From Pseudomonadota bacterium (GTDB lineage: Bacteria; Pseudomonadota; Gammaproteobacteria; Burkholderiales; Burkholderiaceae_B): a stretch of DNA of 64,000 nucleotides. This document shows, piece by piece, positions 46,520 through 55,058 of this stretch. Position numbers and translations under genes: made by a program. The stretch lies in assembly GCA_023389155.1 (NCBI GenBank), contig JAEWEV010000007.1, positions 1 through 64,000 on the forward strand, in the 5' to 3' direction. Each line of letters starts with the position of its first letter. Within the stretch, counting starts at the first letter, position 1. The notes under the pieces were generated by a model. The model was not told the origin of the DNA and did not search any database. It worked only from the letters and a program-made list of their open reading frames with translations.

Positions 46520-46649
46520 TTTTCCAGGTGAGCCACCACGCCAAAGTACCACCGATTTACCTGTCACGGGGCCAACGGTGCAAGCACATCTCTCGAGTTC
46601 AGACCCTGGCCCACAGGATCAGTCCGATCGATAAGCGGCAGACTCATAC

Positions 46650-46693
46650 AAGAATCGCCCCTGAAACCAATCAGCGGTTCAGGGGCGATTCTT
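46650..46693. terminator. Strong hairpin downstream of fdx
   Basis: AAGAATCGCCCCTGAA (46650-46665) and TTCAGGGGCGATTCTT (46678-46693) are perfectly complementary over 16 bp with a 12-nt loop. It lies about 100 bp past the fdx stop and is the likely end of the isc transcript on the minus strand. Its TCTT ending gives only a weak T-tract. Confidence 0.7.
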
Positions 46694-46789
46694 TGCCGTA
46701 ACAGCACGATCACGTATCAAGGCGACCTGCTCTGTCCAGCCAACATTGCCAATCAAAGGTGCCTGATGTGGCCATGCTGCTCCGCTTGC

Positions 46790-47131
46790 TTAGTGATTTT
46801 CCTTGGCGTGATTGATGGTGTACTTGGGAATTTCCACTACCAGGTCCTGATCAGCCACGATGGCCTGGCATGACAGGCGTGATAAAGATGTCAGCCCCCA
46901 GGCCTTGTCCAGCAAATCTTCCTCATCATCCGTAGCATCTTCCAGCGAATTGAAACCTTCCTTAACGACGACATGACACGTTGTGCAGGCACAGGACAAT
47001 TCGCAGGCATGCTCAATTTCGATGTGATTATCCAGCAGAATCCGGCAAATAGAGGTGCCTTCAGGCACATCATTAATGACAGCGCCCTCGGGACAAACAT
47101 CAGGATGCGGTAATACAGTTATTTTTGGCAT
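46790..47131 (-). CDS. fdx: ISC-type [2Fe-2S] ferredoxin
   Basis: A 113-residue adrenodoxin-like ferredoxin supplying electrons for iron-sulfur cluster assembly. The cluster ligands are C-X5-C-X2-C in ACELSCACTTCH and a fourth Cys in LSRLSCQAIV. PEGAVINDVPEGTSI near the N-terminus is typical. It is the last gene of the isc operon, 25 bp after hscA. An iscX gene, which follows fdx in E. coli, is not present. Confidence 0.96.
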   Translation of the reverse strand: MPKITVLPHPDVCPEGAVINDVPEGTSICRILLDNHIEIEHACELSCACTTCHVVVKEGFNSLEDATDDEEDLLDKAWGLTSLSRLSCQAIVADQDLVVEIPKYTINHAKENH

Positions 47132-47156
47132 AAATCGGGTCCGTTAACCTTTATCT

Positions 47157-49019
47157 TCAAGCGATATCATTAAGCGATTTGCCGGCAAGCGCATCGCGAA
47201 TGCTTCTGTCCATCCGGCGTGCGGCAAAGTCTTCGGTAGCTTTGGCAAGCCTGTCGGTGGCATCCCGCCAGTCCTGAATGTCGTCAGCATCAGACAAGCC
47301 CGATAGCGATTCAATATGAGCCGTAATCTCCCGGACTTCCTCTTCGCTCAACAAATCACCATCTTTTTCCATTGCCGCCCTGACCGAATCGGCCAGTTGC
47401 CGCGCATCCACCTGCTGCTCCCGCAACATGCGCTGCTGGGAGTCTTCGCCGGCATTCTGCATGCTTTCCTGAAGCATTGCAGTAATCTGCTCGTCCGTCA
47501 GCCCATAGGAAGGTTTGACGGTAATTTCCGCCACTTTTCCCGTGCTTTGCTCAGCAGCACTCACGCTCAGCAGCCCGTCAGCGTCTACCTGGAATGTGAC
47601 CCGGATACGAGCCGCACCCGCGACCATAGGGGGAATTTCGCGCAACTCGAACCGCGCCAGCGAACGACAATCGCTGACCAGATCGCGTTCACCTTGCAGG
47701 ACATGAATGCTCATCGCAGTCTGGCCATCTTTATAAGTGGTGAACTCCTGCGCCCTTGCCACAGGGATGGTACTATTGCGCGGGATAATTTTTTCTACCA
47801 GCCCGCCCATCGTCTCCAGCCCGAGCGAAAGGGGCGTGACATCCAGCAGCAGCCAGTCCTCACCTGGGGCACGATTGCCGGCCAGCAGATGAGCCTGACG
47901 CGCAGCACCCAGCGCCACCACCTTGTCCGGGTCCAGATCGGTCAGGGGTTGCTGGTCAAAATACTCGCGCACCCGATTACGTACGACCGGCATACGCGTT
48001 GCGCCGCCTACCAGCACTACACCCTTGATTTCTTGCGGTGTCAGGCCGGCACTGTGCAAGACATCGTCGACCAGCGTCAATGTCCGGTTGACCAGATGCC
48101 GGGTAATGTTTTCGAAGTGGTTCTGCGGAAACATCTGATCAATGTTCAGGCCGTTAGACAGGGAAACTTCAAATGCAGCCTTGCTGGCACCAGAGAGTTT
48201 TTCGCGCATCTGGCGCGCCCGGCTCAGCAGCAAACGGCGATCAGGCATGGAAAGCGTTTCCTGGCTGTGATGCTTCATGATGTCGGCCACAATCGCCTCA
48301 TCAAAGTCATCGCCGCCCAGTTGCGTATCTCCGCCAGTGGCAACAACTTCAAACACCCCCTGGCTCAGGCGCAGGATGGAAATATCGAAGGTTCCGCCGC
48401 CCAGATCATAAACCGCAAATACGCCTTCGGAGGCGTTATCCAGACCGTAAGCAATGGCAGCTGCAGTTGGCTCATTAAGCAGCCGCAATACATTCAGCCC
48501 GGCCACCTGCGCTGCATCGCGCGTGGCCTGTCGCTGGGTATCGTCAAAATACGCCGGTACGGTAATAACCGCACCCACCAGATCATCGCCCAGCGCATCT
48601 TCGGCACGCTGCCGTAATTTGGCCAGGATTTGTGCAGACACATCAACCGGCGTTTTATCGCCCTGTCGGGTGCGGATACGCACCGTGCCTTCTCCTGGTG
48701 TAAATTCGTAAGGCAGTTTCATGCCTACGGCTTCGTCGTAAGAGCGGCCCATGAGCCGCTTGACAGAAACCAGCGTGTTCAAGGGGTCGCTGTTCTGCTT
48801 GCGTACTGCCGGATAACCGATATCCACGCCCTGTCCATCCAGGTAACGCACAACCGACGGCAGCAGTTCCTTGCCATTTTCGTCGGCAAGAACTTCTGGA
48901 ATGCTGTTACGAACAGCGGCGACCAGCGAATGGGTGGTACCCAGATCGATACCAACGGCAAAACGTCGTTGATGGGGAACCGGAGAGTCTCCGGGTTCGG
49001 AAATCTGTAGGAGTGCCAT
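47157..49019 (-). CDS. hscA: Fe-S assembly Hsp70 chaperone HscA
   Basis: A 620-residue Hsp70 specialised in cluster transfer from IscU. The ATPase domain begins GIDLGTTHSLVAAVR and includes YDLGGGTFDISIL and VVLVGGATRMP. The substrate-binding domain and C-terminal lid follow. Length is that of HscA, shorter than DnaK. It lies 12 bp downstream of hscB and 25 bp upstream of fdx. Confidence 0.96.
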   Translation of the reverse strand: MALLQISEPGDSPVPHQRRFAVGIDLGTTHSLVAAVRNSIPEVLADENGKELLPSVVRYLDGQGVDIGYPAVRKQNSDPLNTLVSVKRLMGRSYDEAVGMKLPYEFTPGEGTVRIRTRQGDKTPVDVSAQILAKLRQRAEDALGDDLVGAVITVPAYFDDTQRQATRDAAQVAGLNVLRLLNEPTAAAIAYGLDNASEGVFAVYDLGGGTFDISILRLSQGVFEVVATGGDTQLGGDDFDEAIVADIMKHHSQETLSMPDRRLLLSRARQMREKLSGASKAAFEVSLSNGLNIDQMFPQNHFENITRHLVNRTLTLVDDVLHSAGLTPQEIKGVVLVGGATRMPVVRNRVREYFDQQPLTDLDPDKVVALGAARQAHLLAGNRAPGEDWLLLDVTPLSLGLETMGGLVEKIIPRNSTIPVARAQEFTTYKDGQTAMSIHVLQGERDLVSDCRSLARFELREIPPMVAGAARIRVTFQVDADGLLSVSAAEQSTGKVAEITVKPSYGLTDEQITAMLQESMQNAGEDSQQRMLREQQVDARQLADSVRAAMEKDGDLLSEEEVREITAHIESLSGLSDADDIQDWRDATDRLAKATEDFAARRMDRSIRDALAGKSLNDIA

Positions 49020-49031
49020 GCTTTTGAGAAA

Positions 49032-49559
49032 TTATTTAGGTTGACGCAGTAATGACTTTGCGTCCTGATGAATTTTGGAAATGAACATACCCTCGCGGAC
49101 TTTTCCCGTGGCGGCAGCAATGTCCCTGTCTGTGTCGATCAGTGTTTCCAGCTGAGCGTACAGTTCGGCCTCGGCCTGCTCCAGGGTCTGCAGAAAGGCT
49201 TTGACTTTTTCCGGGTCAGGCTGCTCGCGCAGTTCGTCCAGCGCTTCGTGCCATTCCATTTGCGCCATCAGAAACTGCGGAGCCATGGCGGTATTGTTTT
49301 CGGCACCCACATCCGCGCCAGCCAGCTCGCAAAGATAGCGGGCTCGCGACAGCGGATTTTTCAGCACATGATACGCTTCATTGATCCGCGATGACCATTG
49401 CATGGCCACCCGTTTTTCGGCAGCCGAAGCAGTCGAAAAACGGTCAGGGTGCACGCGGGCAGACACGGTTTTCCATGCCTGCTCAAGCGCGGGGACGGAA
49501 AGCCCGAATTGCTGGGGTAGTCCGAATAATGCGAAATGGGATGCCGCCTGTTCTGCCAC
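49032..49559 (-). CDS. hscB: Fe-S assembly J-domain co-chaperone HscB
   Basis: A 175-residue J-protein that brings IscU to HscA and stimulates its ATPase. The HPD motif is in VHPDRFSTAS, followed by INEAYHVLKNPLSRARYLCELAG, the HscB version of the J-domain. A helical C-terminal domain that binds IscU completes it. It follows iscA by 2 bp. Confidence 0.96.
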   Translation of the reverse strand: MAEQAASHFALFGLPQQFGLSVPALEQAWKTVSARVHPDRFSTASAAEKRVAMQWSSRINEAYHVLKNPLSRARYLCELAGADVGAENNTAMAPQFLMAQMEWHEALDELREQPDPEKVKAFLQTLEQAEAELYAQLETLIDTDRDIAAATGKVREGMFISKIHQDAKSLLRQPK

Positions 49560-49561
49560 GC

Positions 49562-49885
49562 TTACACCGTAAATGATTCGCCGCAGCCACAGCTGGCTTT
49601 TTCGTTCGGATTGGTGAATTTGAAACCTTCATTCAATCCTTCACGGGCGTAATCAAGCTCGGTGCCATTAATATAGGGCAGGCTTTTGGCGTCAACAAAC
49701 ACTTTCACACCATGACTTTCAAAGACTTCATCGCTGGTGTCAGGTTCGTCGACATATTCCAGTTTGTAGGCCATGCCGGAACATCCCGTTGTACGTACCC
49801 CAAGGCGCAGACCAATCCCCTTACCACGCTTCTGGAGGTAGCGTTCGATATGCTGCGCCGCTTTCGGAGATAAGGTAATTGCCAT
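49562..49885 (-). CDS. iscA: A-type iron-sulfur carrier IscA
   Basis: A 107-residue A-type carrier. The three conserved cysteines are in TTGCSGMAY and SCGCGESF. Start ATG 49885 (MAITLSPKAA) is preferred over an upstream TTG because the family begins here. It follows iscU by a few bases. Confidence 0.95.
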   Translation of the reverse strand: MAITLSPKAAQHIERYLQKRGKGIGLRLGVRTTGCSGMAYKLEYVDEPDTSDEVFESHGVKVFVDAKSLPYINGTELDYAREGLNEGFKFTNPNEKASCGCGESFTV

Positions 49886-49890
49886 AGTAT

Positions 49891-50274
49891 TCAAACCGTG
49901 TGTTTATCTTTGTAATCCTGAACTGCTGCCTTAATGGCATCTTCAGCCAGGATGGAACAATGGATTTTCACTGGTGGCAGCGCCAGTTCTTCGGCGATCT
50001 GCTTGTTGCGGATATCCAGTGCCTGATCCAGGGTCTTGCCTTTCACCCATTCGGTGACCAGCGAGCTGGACGCGATGGCCGAGCCACAACCATAGGTTTT
50101 GAAGCGTGCATCTTCGATTACACCTTCATTGTTAACCTTGATCTGCAGCTTCATTACATCACCACAGGCAGGCGCACCGACCATGCCGGTACCAATCGAC
50201 TCGTCCCCTTTCTCAAAGGAACCCACGTTACGGGGATTTTCGTAGTGATCAAGAACTTTATTGCTGTATGCCAT
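49891..50274 (-). CDS. iscU: Iron-sulfur cluster scaffold IscU
   Basis: A 127-residue scaffold on which IscS-derived sulfur and iron are assembled. Cluster ligands lie in APACGDVMK, YGCGSAIASSS and HCSILAEDA, and the HscA-recognition motif LPPVK directly precedes the last cysteine. Start 50274 has GGAGAAATT as ribosome site. It lies 20 bp after iscS. Confidence 0.97.
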   Translation of the reverse strand: MAYSNKVLDHYENPRNVGSFEKGDESIGTGMVGAPACGDVMKLQIKVNNEGVIEDARFKTYGCGSAIASSSLVTEWVKGKTLDQALDIRNKQIAEELALPPVKIHCSILAEDAIKAAVQDYKDKHTV

Positions 50275-50294
50275 GATAATTTCTCCTGAAACTG

Positions 50295-51506
50295 TTAATG
50301 CGCTGCCCACTGAACACTGTTCAGATCAATGCCTTCCTTGGCCATTTCCCAAAGAGGTGACATATCGCGCAATTTGTCGACTCGGGATTTGATGAGTTCG
50401 ACAGCGTAATCGATTTCGGCTTCGGTTGTGAAGCGTCCGATCGTGAAGCGGATGGAACTGTGAGCCAGTTCATCATTGCGTCCGAGGGCACGCAGCACAT
50501 AAGAAGGCTCAAGACTGGCAGAGGTACAGGCAGAGCCACTCGATACAGCCAGCTCCTTGATTGCCATGATCAGCGATTCGCCTTCTACGTAGTTAAAGCT
50601 CACGTTCAGATTGTGCGGTACGCGTTTTTCCATATCGCCATTCAGATAGACCTCTTCAATGGACGACAGGCCATTCCACAGACGATCACGCAAGGCACGG
50701 ATACGTTCGTTTTCGGCGTGACTCTTTTCCCTGGCAAGACGGAACGCTTCACCCATGCCAACGATCTGATGAGTGGCGAGTGTGCCGGAACGGAAACCAC
50801 GTTCGTGGCCGCCACCATGAATCTGCGCTTCGATGCGGACACGAGGCTTGCGACGAATGTACAGGGCGCCAATACCTTTAGGGCCATAAGTTTTATGGGC
50901 GGAAAAGGACATGAGGTCCACTTTGAGCGTTGCCAGGTCGATGTCGACCTTGCCTGTCGCCTGGGCCGCATCCACATGGAAAATAATGCCTTTTTCGCGA
51001 CACAGTTCGCCGATAGCAGGAATGTCCTGGATCACGCCAATTTCGTTATTGACGAACATGACAGAAATGAGCGTTGTGTCCGGGCGGATCGCGGCTTTGA
51101 GTACTTCCATGTCAATCAGGCCGTCGTCCTGTACGTTCAGATAGGTGACTTCAAACCCCTGACGCTCCAATTCACGCATGGTGTCCAGTACCGCTTTATG
51201 CTCGGTTTTCACTGTGATGAGGTGTTTGCCACGCTCTTTGTAGAAATTGGCAGCGCCTTTGATGGCCAGATTGTTGGATTCGGTCGCGCCGGAAGTCCAC
51301 ACGATTTCACGCGGATCAGCATTGACCAGATCTGCGACCTGCTTTCGGGCGTTCTCGACCGCCTCTTCAGCAGTCCAGCCAAAAGAATGGCTGCGGGAGG
51401 CGGGATTGCCAAACTCTTCGTAAAGCCATGGCACCATTTTCTCAACTACCTCAGGGTCAACCGGGGTGGTTGCTGAATAGTCCAGATAAACGGGTAATTT
51501 AAGCAT
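50295..51506 (-). CDS. iscS: Cysteine desulfurase IscS
   Basis: A 403-residue PLP enzyme that removes sulfur from cysteine for iron-sulfur clusters and thiolation. The PLP lysine is in SAHKTYGPKG (near 206) and the catalytic cysteine in SSGSACTSAS (near 327). N-terminus LPVYLDYSATTPVDP is canonical. Start 51506 has GGAG at good spacing. It follows iscR by 15 bp. Confidence 0.97.
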   Translation of the reverse strand: MLKLPVYLDYSATTPVDPEVVEKMVPWLYEEFGNPASRSHSFGWTAEEAVENARKQVADLVNADPREIVWTSGATESNNLAIKGAANFYKERGKHLITVKTEHKAVLDTMRELERQGFEVTYLNVQDDGLIDMEVLKAAIRPDTTLISVMFVNNEIGVIQDIPAIGELCREKGIIFHVDAAQATGKVDIDLATLKVDLMSFSAHKTYGPKGIGALYIRRKPRVRIEAQIHGGGHERGFRSGTLATHQIVGMGEAFRLAREKSHAENERIRALRDRLWNGLSSIEEVYLNGDMEKRVPHNLNVSFNYVEGESLIMAIKELAVSSGSACTSASLEPSYVLRALGRNDELAHSSIRFTIGRFTTEAEIDYAVELIKSRVDKLRDMSPLWEMAKEGIDLNSVQWAAH

Positions 51507-51521
51507 TCTATACTCCACTGA

Positions 51522-52025
51522 TTAAGCGATAACGGATGCCAGGGCATCAGGTGTTTTTTTCATTTGTACAACCGGGGCGTCGGACTGGTGTTCAAGCTGA
51601 CGCATGCGCTGCTGGTCAACCAGATCCTGCAGCGACACGGAGTCGAGATAGTCAACGACGGTGCGGTTCAGACGCGTCCACAAGTCATGCGTCATGCATT
51701 TGCCGCTAAGGGCGCCATTCTTGCCGGTAGAACAGTCCGTTTTGCTGCCGCAACTGGTGGCATCAATAGGCTCGTCAACCGCGAAAATAATGTCGGCAAT
51801 CGTGATATCGCGGGCGAATTTGGCCAGCGTATAGCCGCCACCTGGGCCGCGCACGCTGTCAACAAGTTCGTGACGACGAAGCTTTCCGAACAGCTGTTCC
51901 AGATAGGACAGCGAAATATTCTGACGCTCGCTGATCGCCGCAAGCGTAATAGGCCCGCCATTCTGGCGTAAAGCGAGATCAATCATGGCGGTTACAGCAA
52001 AACGACCTTTTGTAGTAAGACGCAT
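51522..52025 (-). CDS. iscR: Fe-S cluster-responsive regulator IscR
   Basis: A 167-residue Rrf2-family regulator. The winged helix-turn-helix (MRLTTKGRFAVTAMIDLAL, QNISLSYLEQLFGKLR) is followed by cluster ligands Cys92, Cys98, Cys110 and His113. In E. coli the cysteines are at 92, 98 and 104, so here the loop before the third cysteine is six residues longer. When holo-IscR is abundant it should repress this operon through the two sites upstream. Confidence 0.96.
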   Translation of the reverse strand: MRLTTKGRFAVTAMIDLALRQNGGPITLAAISERQNISLSYLEQLFGKLRRHELVDSVRGPGGGYTLAKFARDITIADIIFAVDEPIDATSCGSKTDCSTGKNGALSGKCMTHDLWTRLNRTVVDYLDSVSLQDLVDQQRMRQLEHQSDAPVVQMKKTPDALASVIA

Positions 52026-52041
52026 AGCGAATCCTTTGCCA

Positions 52042-52067
52042 ATAAACTGAGTAATTTACTCAAGTAT
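52042..52067. promoter_or_regulatory. Type 1 IscR box A over the iscR start region
   Basis: The palindrome GAGTAATTTACTC (52049-52061), with flanks completing an ATAC...TTAT-like 25-bp element, fits the type 1 IscR motif apart from a complementary C/G swap in the half sites. Together with box B it surrounds the -10 hexamer of iscR. Confidence 0.75.
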
Positions 52068-52068
52068 A
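52063..52068 (-). promoter_or_regulatory. iscR: -10 box of the iscR promoter
   Basis: TATACT on the minus strand, about 40 bp before the iscR start. The -35 region (TAGTAA at 52086-52091 with 17-bp spacing) is poor and overlaps IscR box B. Confidence 0.65.
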
Positions 52069-52073
52069 GCAAA

Positions 52074-52096
52074 TTCCCCAGTAAATTACTAGGGAT
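52074..52096. promoter_or_regulatory. Type 1 IscR box B over the -35 region
   Basis: CCCAGTAAATTACTAGGG (52077-52094) is a near-perfect palindrome sharing the AGTAA-TTACT core with box A. The centres are 30 bp apart, about three helical turns. Two sites in this position match the autoregulated iscR promoter of E. coli. Confidence 0.72.
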
Positions 52097-52309
52097 TAAT
52101 GCGATGCAATAAAAAGGTGTTGCTGTTGCCTTGCGGAGAGAGGAACGCCCGGGTGAAACCAGGCGTTTGGCGGTAGAGCGACACAACAAAAGCCGCGTAC
52201 ATCGGCGCGAAGCGACGGGAAATGGCGACCACGACGAATAGCGCGATCGCCGCAGAACGTGTCCCCGGCGAGGCAGCGCGATGTTGCATGACCCGATGTA
52301 CAGCCAGAC

Positions 52310-52807
52310 TCACGCAGCCTGGTACTGTTTGACCCGTTTGCTGATGATCTCGAAAACGCCCTGACAGGCGTCTTCCAGGTAATCAAGCATGCGTGTGAAG
52401 CTGTCGAGCCCGCCGTAATACGGATCAGGCACAGTGGCTTCTTCGTAATCGTTGGCAAAACGCATCAGCAGCATGAGTTTATGCTGTTGTGGCTTCGGGC
52501 AAATCTGTTGCAGATATGACAGATTGTCCCAATCCATAGCCAGAATGAGATCAAATTCCTTGAAATCATTCGGCGATACCTGACGGGCGCGACATTGCGA
52601 GATATCGTAGCCGCGCTTGCGCGACACCAGTTGGGCACGACCATCCGGAGGATCACCAATATGGTAGTCCTGAGTTCCGGCCGAGTCTGTCGTAATGGAG
52701 TCCTGCAGGCCTGCCTCTTCGACAAGGCGACGAAAGACCCCCTCCGCAGCGGGAGAGCGACAGATACTGCCCATGCATACAAAAAGAACTTTAGTGACCA
52801 TAGCCAT
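52310..52807 (-). CDS. Low-molecular-weight protein-tyrosine phosphatase
   Basis: A 165-residue LMW phosphatase. The P-loop CMGSICRS (C-X5-R, Cys11 and Arg17) sits at the N-terminus and the general acid aspartate in DPYYGG. Start may be 52807 or 52801 (MVTK). No exopolysaccharide or tyrosine kinase genes are near, so the target is unknown. It lies about 280 bp upstream of iscR on the same strand, a placement common in Betaproteobacteria. Confidence 0.9.
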   Translation of the reverse strand: MAMVTKVLFVCMGSICRSPAAEGVFRRLVEEAGLQDSITTDSAGTQDYHIGDPPDGRAQLVSRKRGYDISQCRARQVSPNDFKEFDLILAMDWDNLSYLQQICPKPQQHKLMLLMRFANDYEEATVPDPYYGGLDSFTRMLDYLEDACQGVFEIISKRVKQYQAA

Positions 52808-53100
52808 ATAGTGTGATGGAAAACCCTAAGAAAGGCAAGAAATATTTACGTTTCGACTTGAGTTATATAGCGATTTTTTCTTAATAATCAAGATGCTAAG
52901 AACCATGGACTGAATCACGCAGGAGATACTTAAATCATACACGCTTTAATTTCAAGTGAAAATAGTCAAGTGCCAAATTTTTAGTGCAGAGCACAACTTT
53001 TATACAATTTATGCACCAACATGGTGCTTACCTGAAAATCCGTTGCTGCAATGCACACTTACCGCACTTGCAACCTATTGTAAGCCCCTGACCGACAAAT
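52808..53100. other. AT-rich intergenic region with an NtrC-like palindrome
   Basis: About 290 bp, clearly richer in A and T than its surroundings, between the phosphatase (starts here, minus) and the flavin monooxygenase (ends here, minus). It contains the NtrC-like site at 53012-53028 (separate entry). On the minus strand near 52966-52975 there is a TTGGCAC that lacks a proper -12 TTGC. No gene is seen. Confidence 0.55.
53012..53028. promoter_or_regulatory. NtrC-like palindrome in an orphan position
   Basis: TGCACCAACATGGTGCT has the exact half sites TGCACCA and TGGTGC of the NtrC consensus, a better match than the two sites at glnA. It lies about 200 bp upstream of the tyrosine phosphatase gene. 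No full sigma-54 promoter was found nearby on either strand. Confidence 0.5.
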
Positions 53101-54096
53101 TTAAACCGTGGCGTTTGCAAAAATGGGGGCGGTCAGTTCCAGTGATTTAAGCCGTGTCGGCACATCGTAAATGCGGGATGTAATCATCAGCTCATTCACC
53201 CCTGTTGCGTCGATGAAGCGCTCAAGGCCGTGCTGGACGGTTTCGGGAGACCCCACCATAGAATAAGCCAGCTTCTGCTCTACCCCCGCTTTTTCCATAG
53301 GCGTTACCAGCGCATCCAGATCCTTGACCGGCGGCGGCATTTTGCCCGGCTTGCCGCGGAATAACTGGACAGATGCCAGTTGCATGGAAGTATAGTGATA
53401 GCGTGCCTCTTCGTCACTATCGGCAGCAATCACATTGACACAGGCCATGGCATACGGTTTTTCCAGCGCCTCTGAGGGCTGGAACATTGTTCGATACACG
53501 GACAGTGCGGGCATAAGATCGGTCGGCGCAAAATGCGAGGCAAACGCAAATGGCAGCCCCAGGTGTGCGGCCAGTTGTGCGCTGTACAGGCTGGAACCCA
53601 GAAGCCATAATGGCACGCGCAACCCCGCACCGGGTACGGCCCTGACCGCCTGGCCGGGGCGAACGTCTTCAAAATAGGCTCGCAACTCCTGCACATCTTC
53701 GGGGAAACGCTCCGCAGCAGCATGAATATCCCGGCGCAATGCCCTGGCGGTTGTCATATCGGTACCAGGCGCCCTGCCCAGGCCCAGATCGATACGGTCA
53801 GGATAAAGTGACGCCAATGTGCCGAACTGTTCTGCGATCACCAGCGGAGAATGGTTGGGCAACATGACTCCGCCCGAACCGACGCGGATGTGCTGCGTGC
53901 CACCGGCGATGAATCCAAGAGCCACGGAAGTCGCTGCACTGGCAATGCCCGGCATGTTGTGGTGCTCCGCCATCCAGAATCGGCGGTAGCCCAGTTTTTC
54001 GGCAGTCTGGGCCAGTGTCAGGGAATGACGCAAGGCGTCTGCCGTAGTCTCGCCTTCGTTAACAGGCGACAGATCCAGGACGGAAAAAGGAATCAC
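53101..54096 (-). CDS. LLM-class flavin-dependent oxidoreductase (luciferase-like)
   Basis: A 331-residue luciferase-like monooxygenase. It starts IPFSVLDLSPVNEGET, typical of the YhbW/MsnO8 group, and contains RRFWMAEHHNMPGIAS, VGSGGVMLPNHSPLVIAEQFGTL and DLGLGRAPGTD. It uses reduced flavin from a separate reductase; the substrate is unknown. The start is GTG with GAGG upstream. A hairpin (CAGACCC/GGGTCTG, 54114-54131) lies just before it. Confidence 0.87.
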   Translation of the reverse strand: MIPFSVLDLSPVNEGETTADALRHSLTLAQTAEKLGYRRFWMAEHHNMPGIASAATSVALGFIAGGTQHIRVGSGGVMLPNHSPLVIAEQFGTLASLYPDRIDLGLGRAPGTDMTTARALRRDIHAAAERFPEDVQELRAYFEDVRPGQAVRAVPGAGLRVPLWLLGSSLYSAQLAAHLGLPFAFASHFAPTDLMPALSVYRTMFQPSEALEKPYAMACVNVIAADSDEEARYHYTSMQLASVQLFRGKPGKMPPPVKDLDALVTPMEKAGVEQKLAYSMVGSPETVQHGLERFIDATGVNELMITSRIYDVPTRLKSLELTAPIFANATV

Positions 54097-54293
54097 AAAA
54101 GCCTCGCTCTATTCAGACCCGGACGGGTCTGGGATATGATCACGCGACAACAGAAAAATAACACCGGCTGCCCCCATTATGGCAGGAGAAGCTGACCCTG
54201 ACTATCGACATGATAAATTAGTTGACTAAGCAATAATAATACAGGCAAGCATCGGAAAAGGTAAAGACCCTTTTCGCTTCCTGATTGTTTGAA

Positions 54294-55058
54294 TCAGACT
54301 TGCGACAGGCTTCGCAAAAACGCCTCGTCTTCGCGTGTCAGCCAGCCTTTTTCTCTTGCGGTCTGAATGAGATCAGGACGTCGTGATGCCGTCAGCCGCA
54401 ACGATGCCTCACGGCGCCAGCGTGCGATATTTTTGTGATGACCTGAGGCCAGGACAGCAGGCACCGGCACGCCATTAAAGCATTCCGGCCGAGTATAATG
54501 CGGGCTGTCGAGCAGACCCGACAACGAATCCTGAAAGGAATCCTGTATGGCCGAGTCTGCCGTATGCAGCACATCCGGCAACAGACGAATGACAGCGTCA
54601 ATAACGGCCATTGCCGCAATTTCCCCGCCAGATAGAACGAAATCCCCCAGCGACAGCTCTTCGTCAACATACTGGTCGATAAAACGCTGATCGATGCCTT
54701 CATAGCGCCCGCAAAGCAGGATGGCACCTGGACGTTGGACAAACTCCTGGGCCACATTCTGATCAAACCGGCGGCCTGCCGGGCTCATGAGAATGACAGG
54801 CAGTCTGGTCCCTTCGACAGATTCCTGATGCTTGCGTGCGGCGTTCAAGGCGCTCTCTAGCGGTTGGCTGAGCATCACCATGCCCGGACCACCTCCGTAG
54901 GGGCGATCATCCACCGTATGATGAACATCGTGCGTGTAAGCGCGCGGATTCCAGGTATTGAGCGCCCAAATACCCTGTCGATGAGCCCTGCCGGTTACGC
55001 CTGCGTCACTCACTGCAGTAAACAGCTCGGGAAACAGGGTAATGACGTCGAACCGCAT
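54294..55058 (-). CDS. trmD: tRNA (guanine37-N1)-methyltransferase TrmD
   Basis: A 254-residue SPOUT methyltransferase that makes m1G37 and prevents frameshifting. MRFDVITLFPELF is the family start. The knotted SAM site contains LCGRYEGIDQR and LSGGEIAA, and DDRPYGGGPGM is intact. Its ATG overlaps the rimM stop by one base. rplS, which often follows trmD, is not found: the next 200 bp are non-coding. Confidence 0.97.
   Translation of the reverse strand: MRFDVITLFPELFTAVSDAGVTGRAHRQGIWALNTWNPRAYTHDVHHTVDDRPYGGGPGMVMLSQPLESALNAARKHQESVEGTRLPVILMSPAGRRFDQNVAQEFVQRPGAILLCGRYEGIDQRFIDQYVDEELSLGDFVLSGGEIAAMAVIDAVIRLLPDVLHTADSAIQDSFQDSLSGLLDSPHYTRPECFNGVPVPAVLASGHHKNIARWRREASLRLTASRRPDLIQTAREKGWLTREDEAFLRSLSQV

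Larger units (their letters stand above)
45881..46789. other. Gene-poor stretch between phoX and the isc operon
   Basis: About 900 bp between convergent genes. It holds a two-level hairpin at 45904-45948 (CCGGCCTC/GAGGCCGG enclosing GCAAT/ATTGC), probably the phoX terminator. It also has two related segments (TTGCAATTTTTCAG and TTGCAATGTTTTTCAG, about 46004 and 46070), a short possible secreted peptide (46349-46519) and a strong hairpin at 46650-46693. Other open frames here have no recognisable product. It may be the remains of a decayed gene. Confidence 0.5.

Noticed and set aside
46516..46701. 61-codon frame overlapping the small secreted peptide
   Set aside because: It runs through the strong hairpin at 46650-46693, has no ribosome site and resembles nothing known.
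47316..48617. 433-codon plus-strand frame antisense to hscA
   Set aside because: It is a shadow of hscA in a high-GC gene. No family resemblance is visible.
52096..52458. Minus-strand frames between iscR and the phosphatase
   Set aside because: They overlap the phosphatase gene out of frame or lack start signals. The 280-bp gap holds only the IscR sites and a weak AACGCC/GGCGTT repeat.
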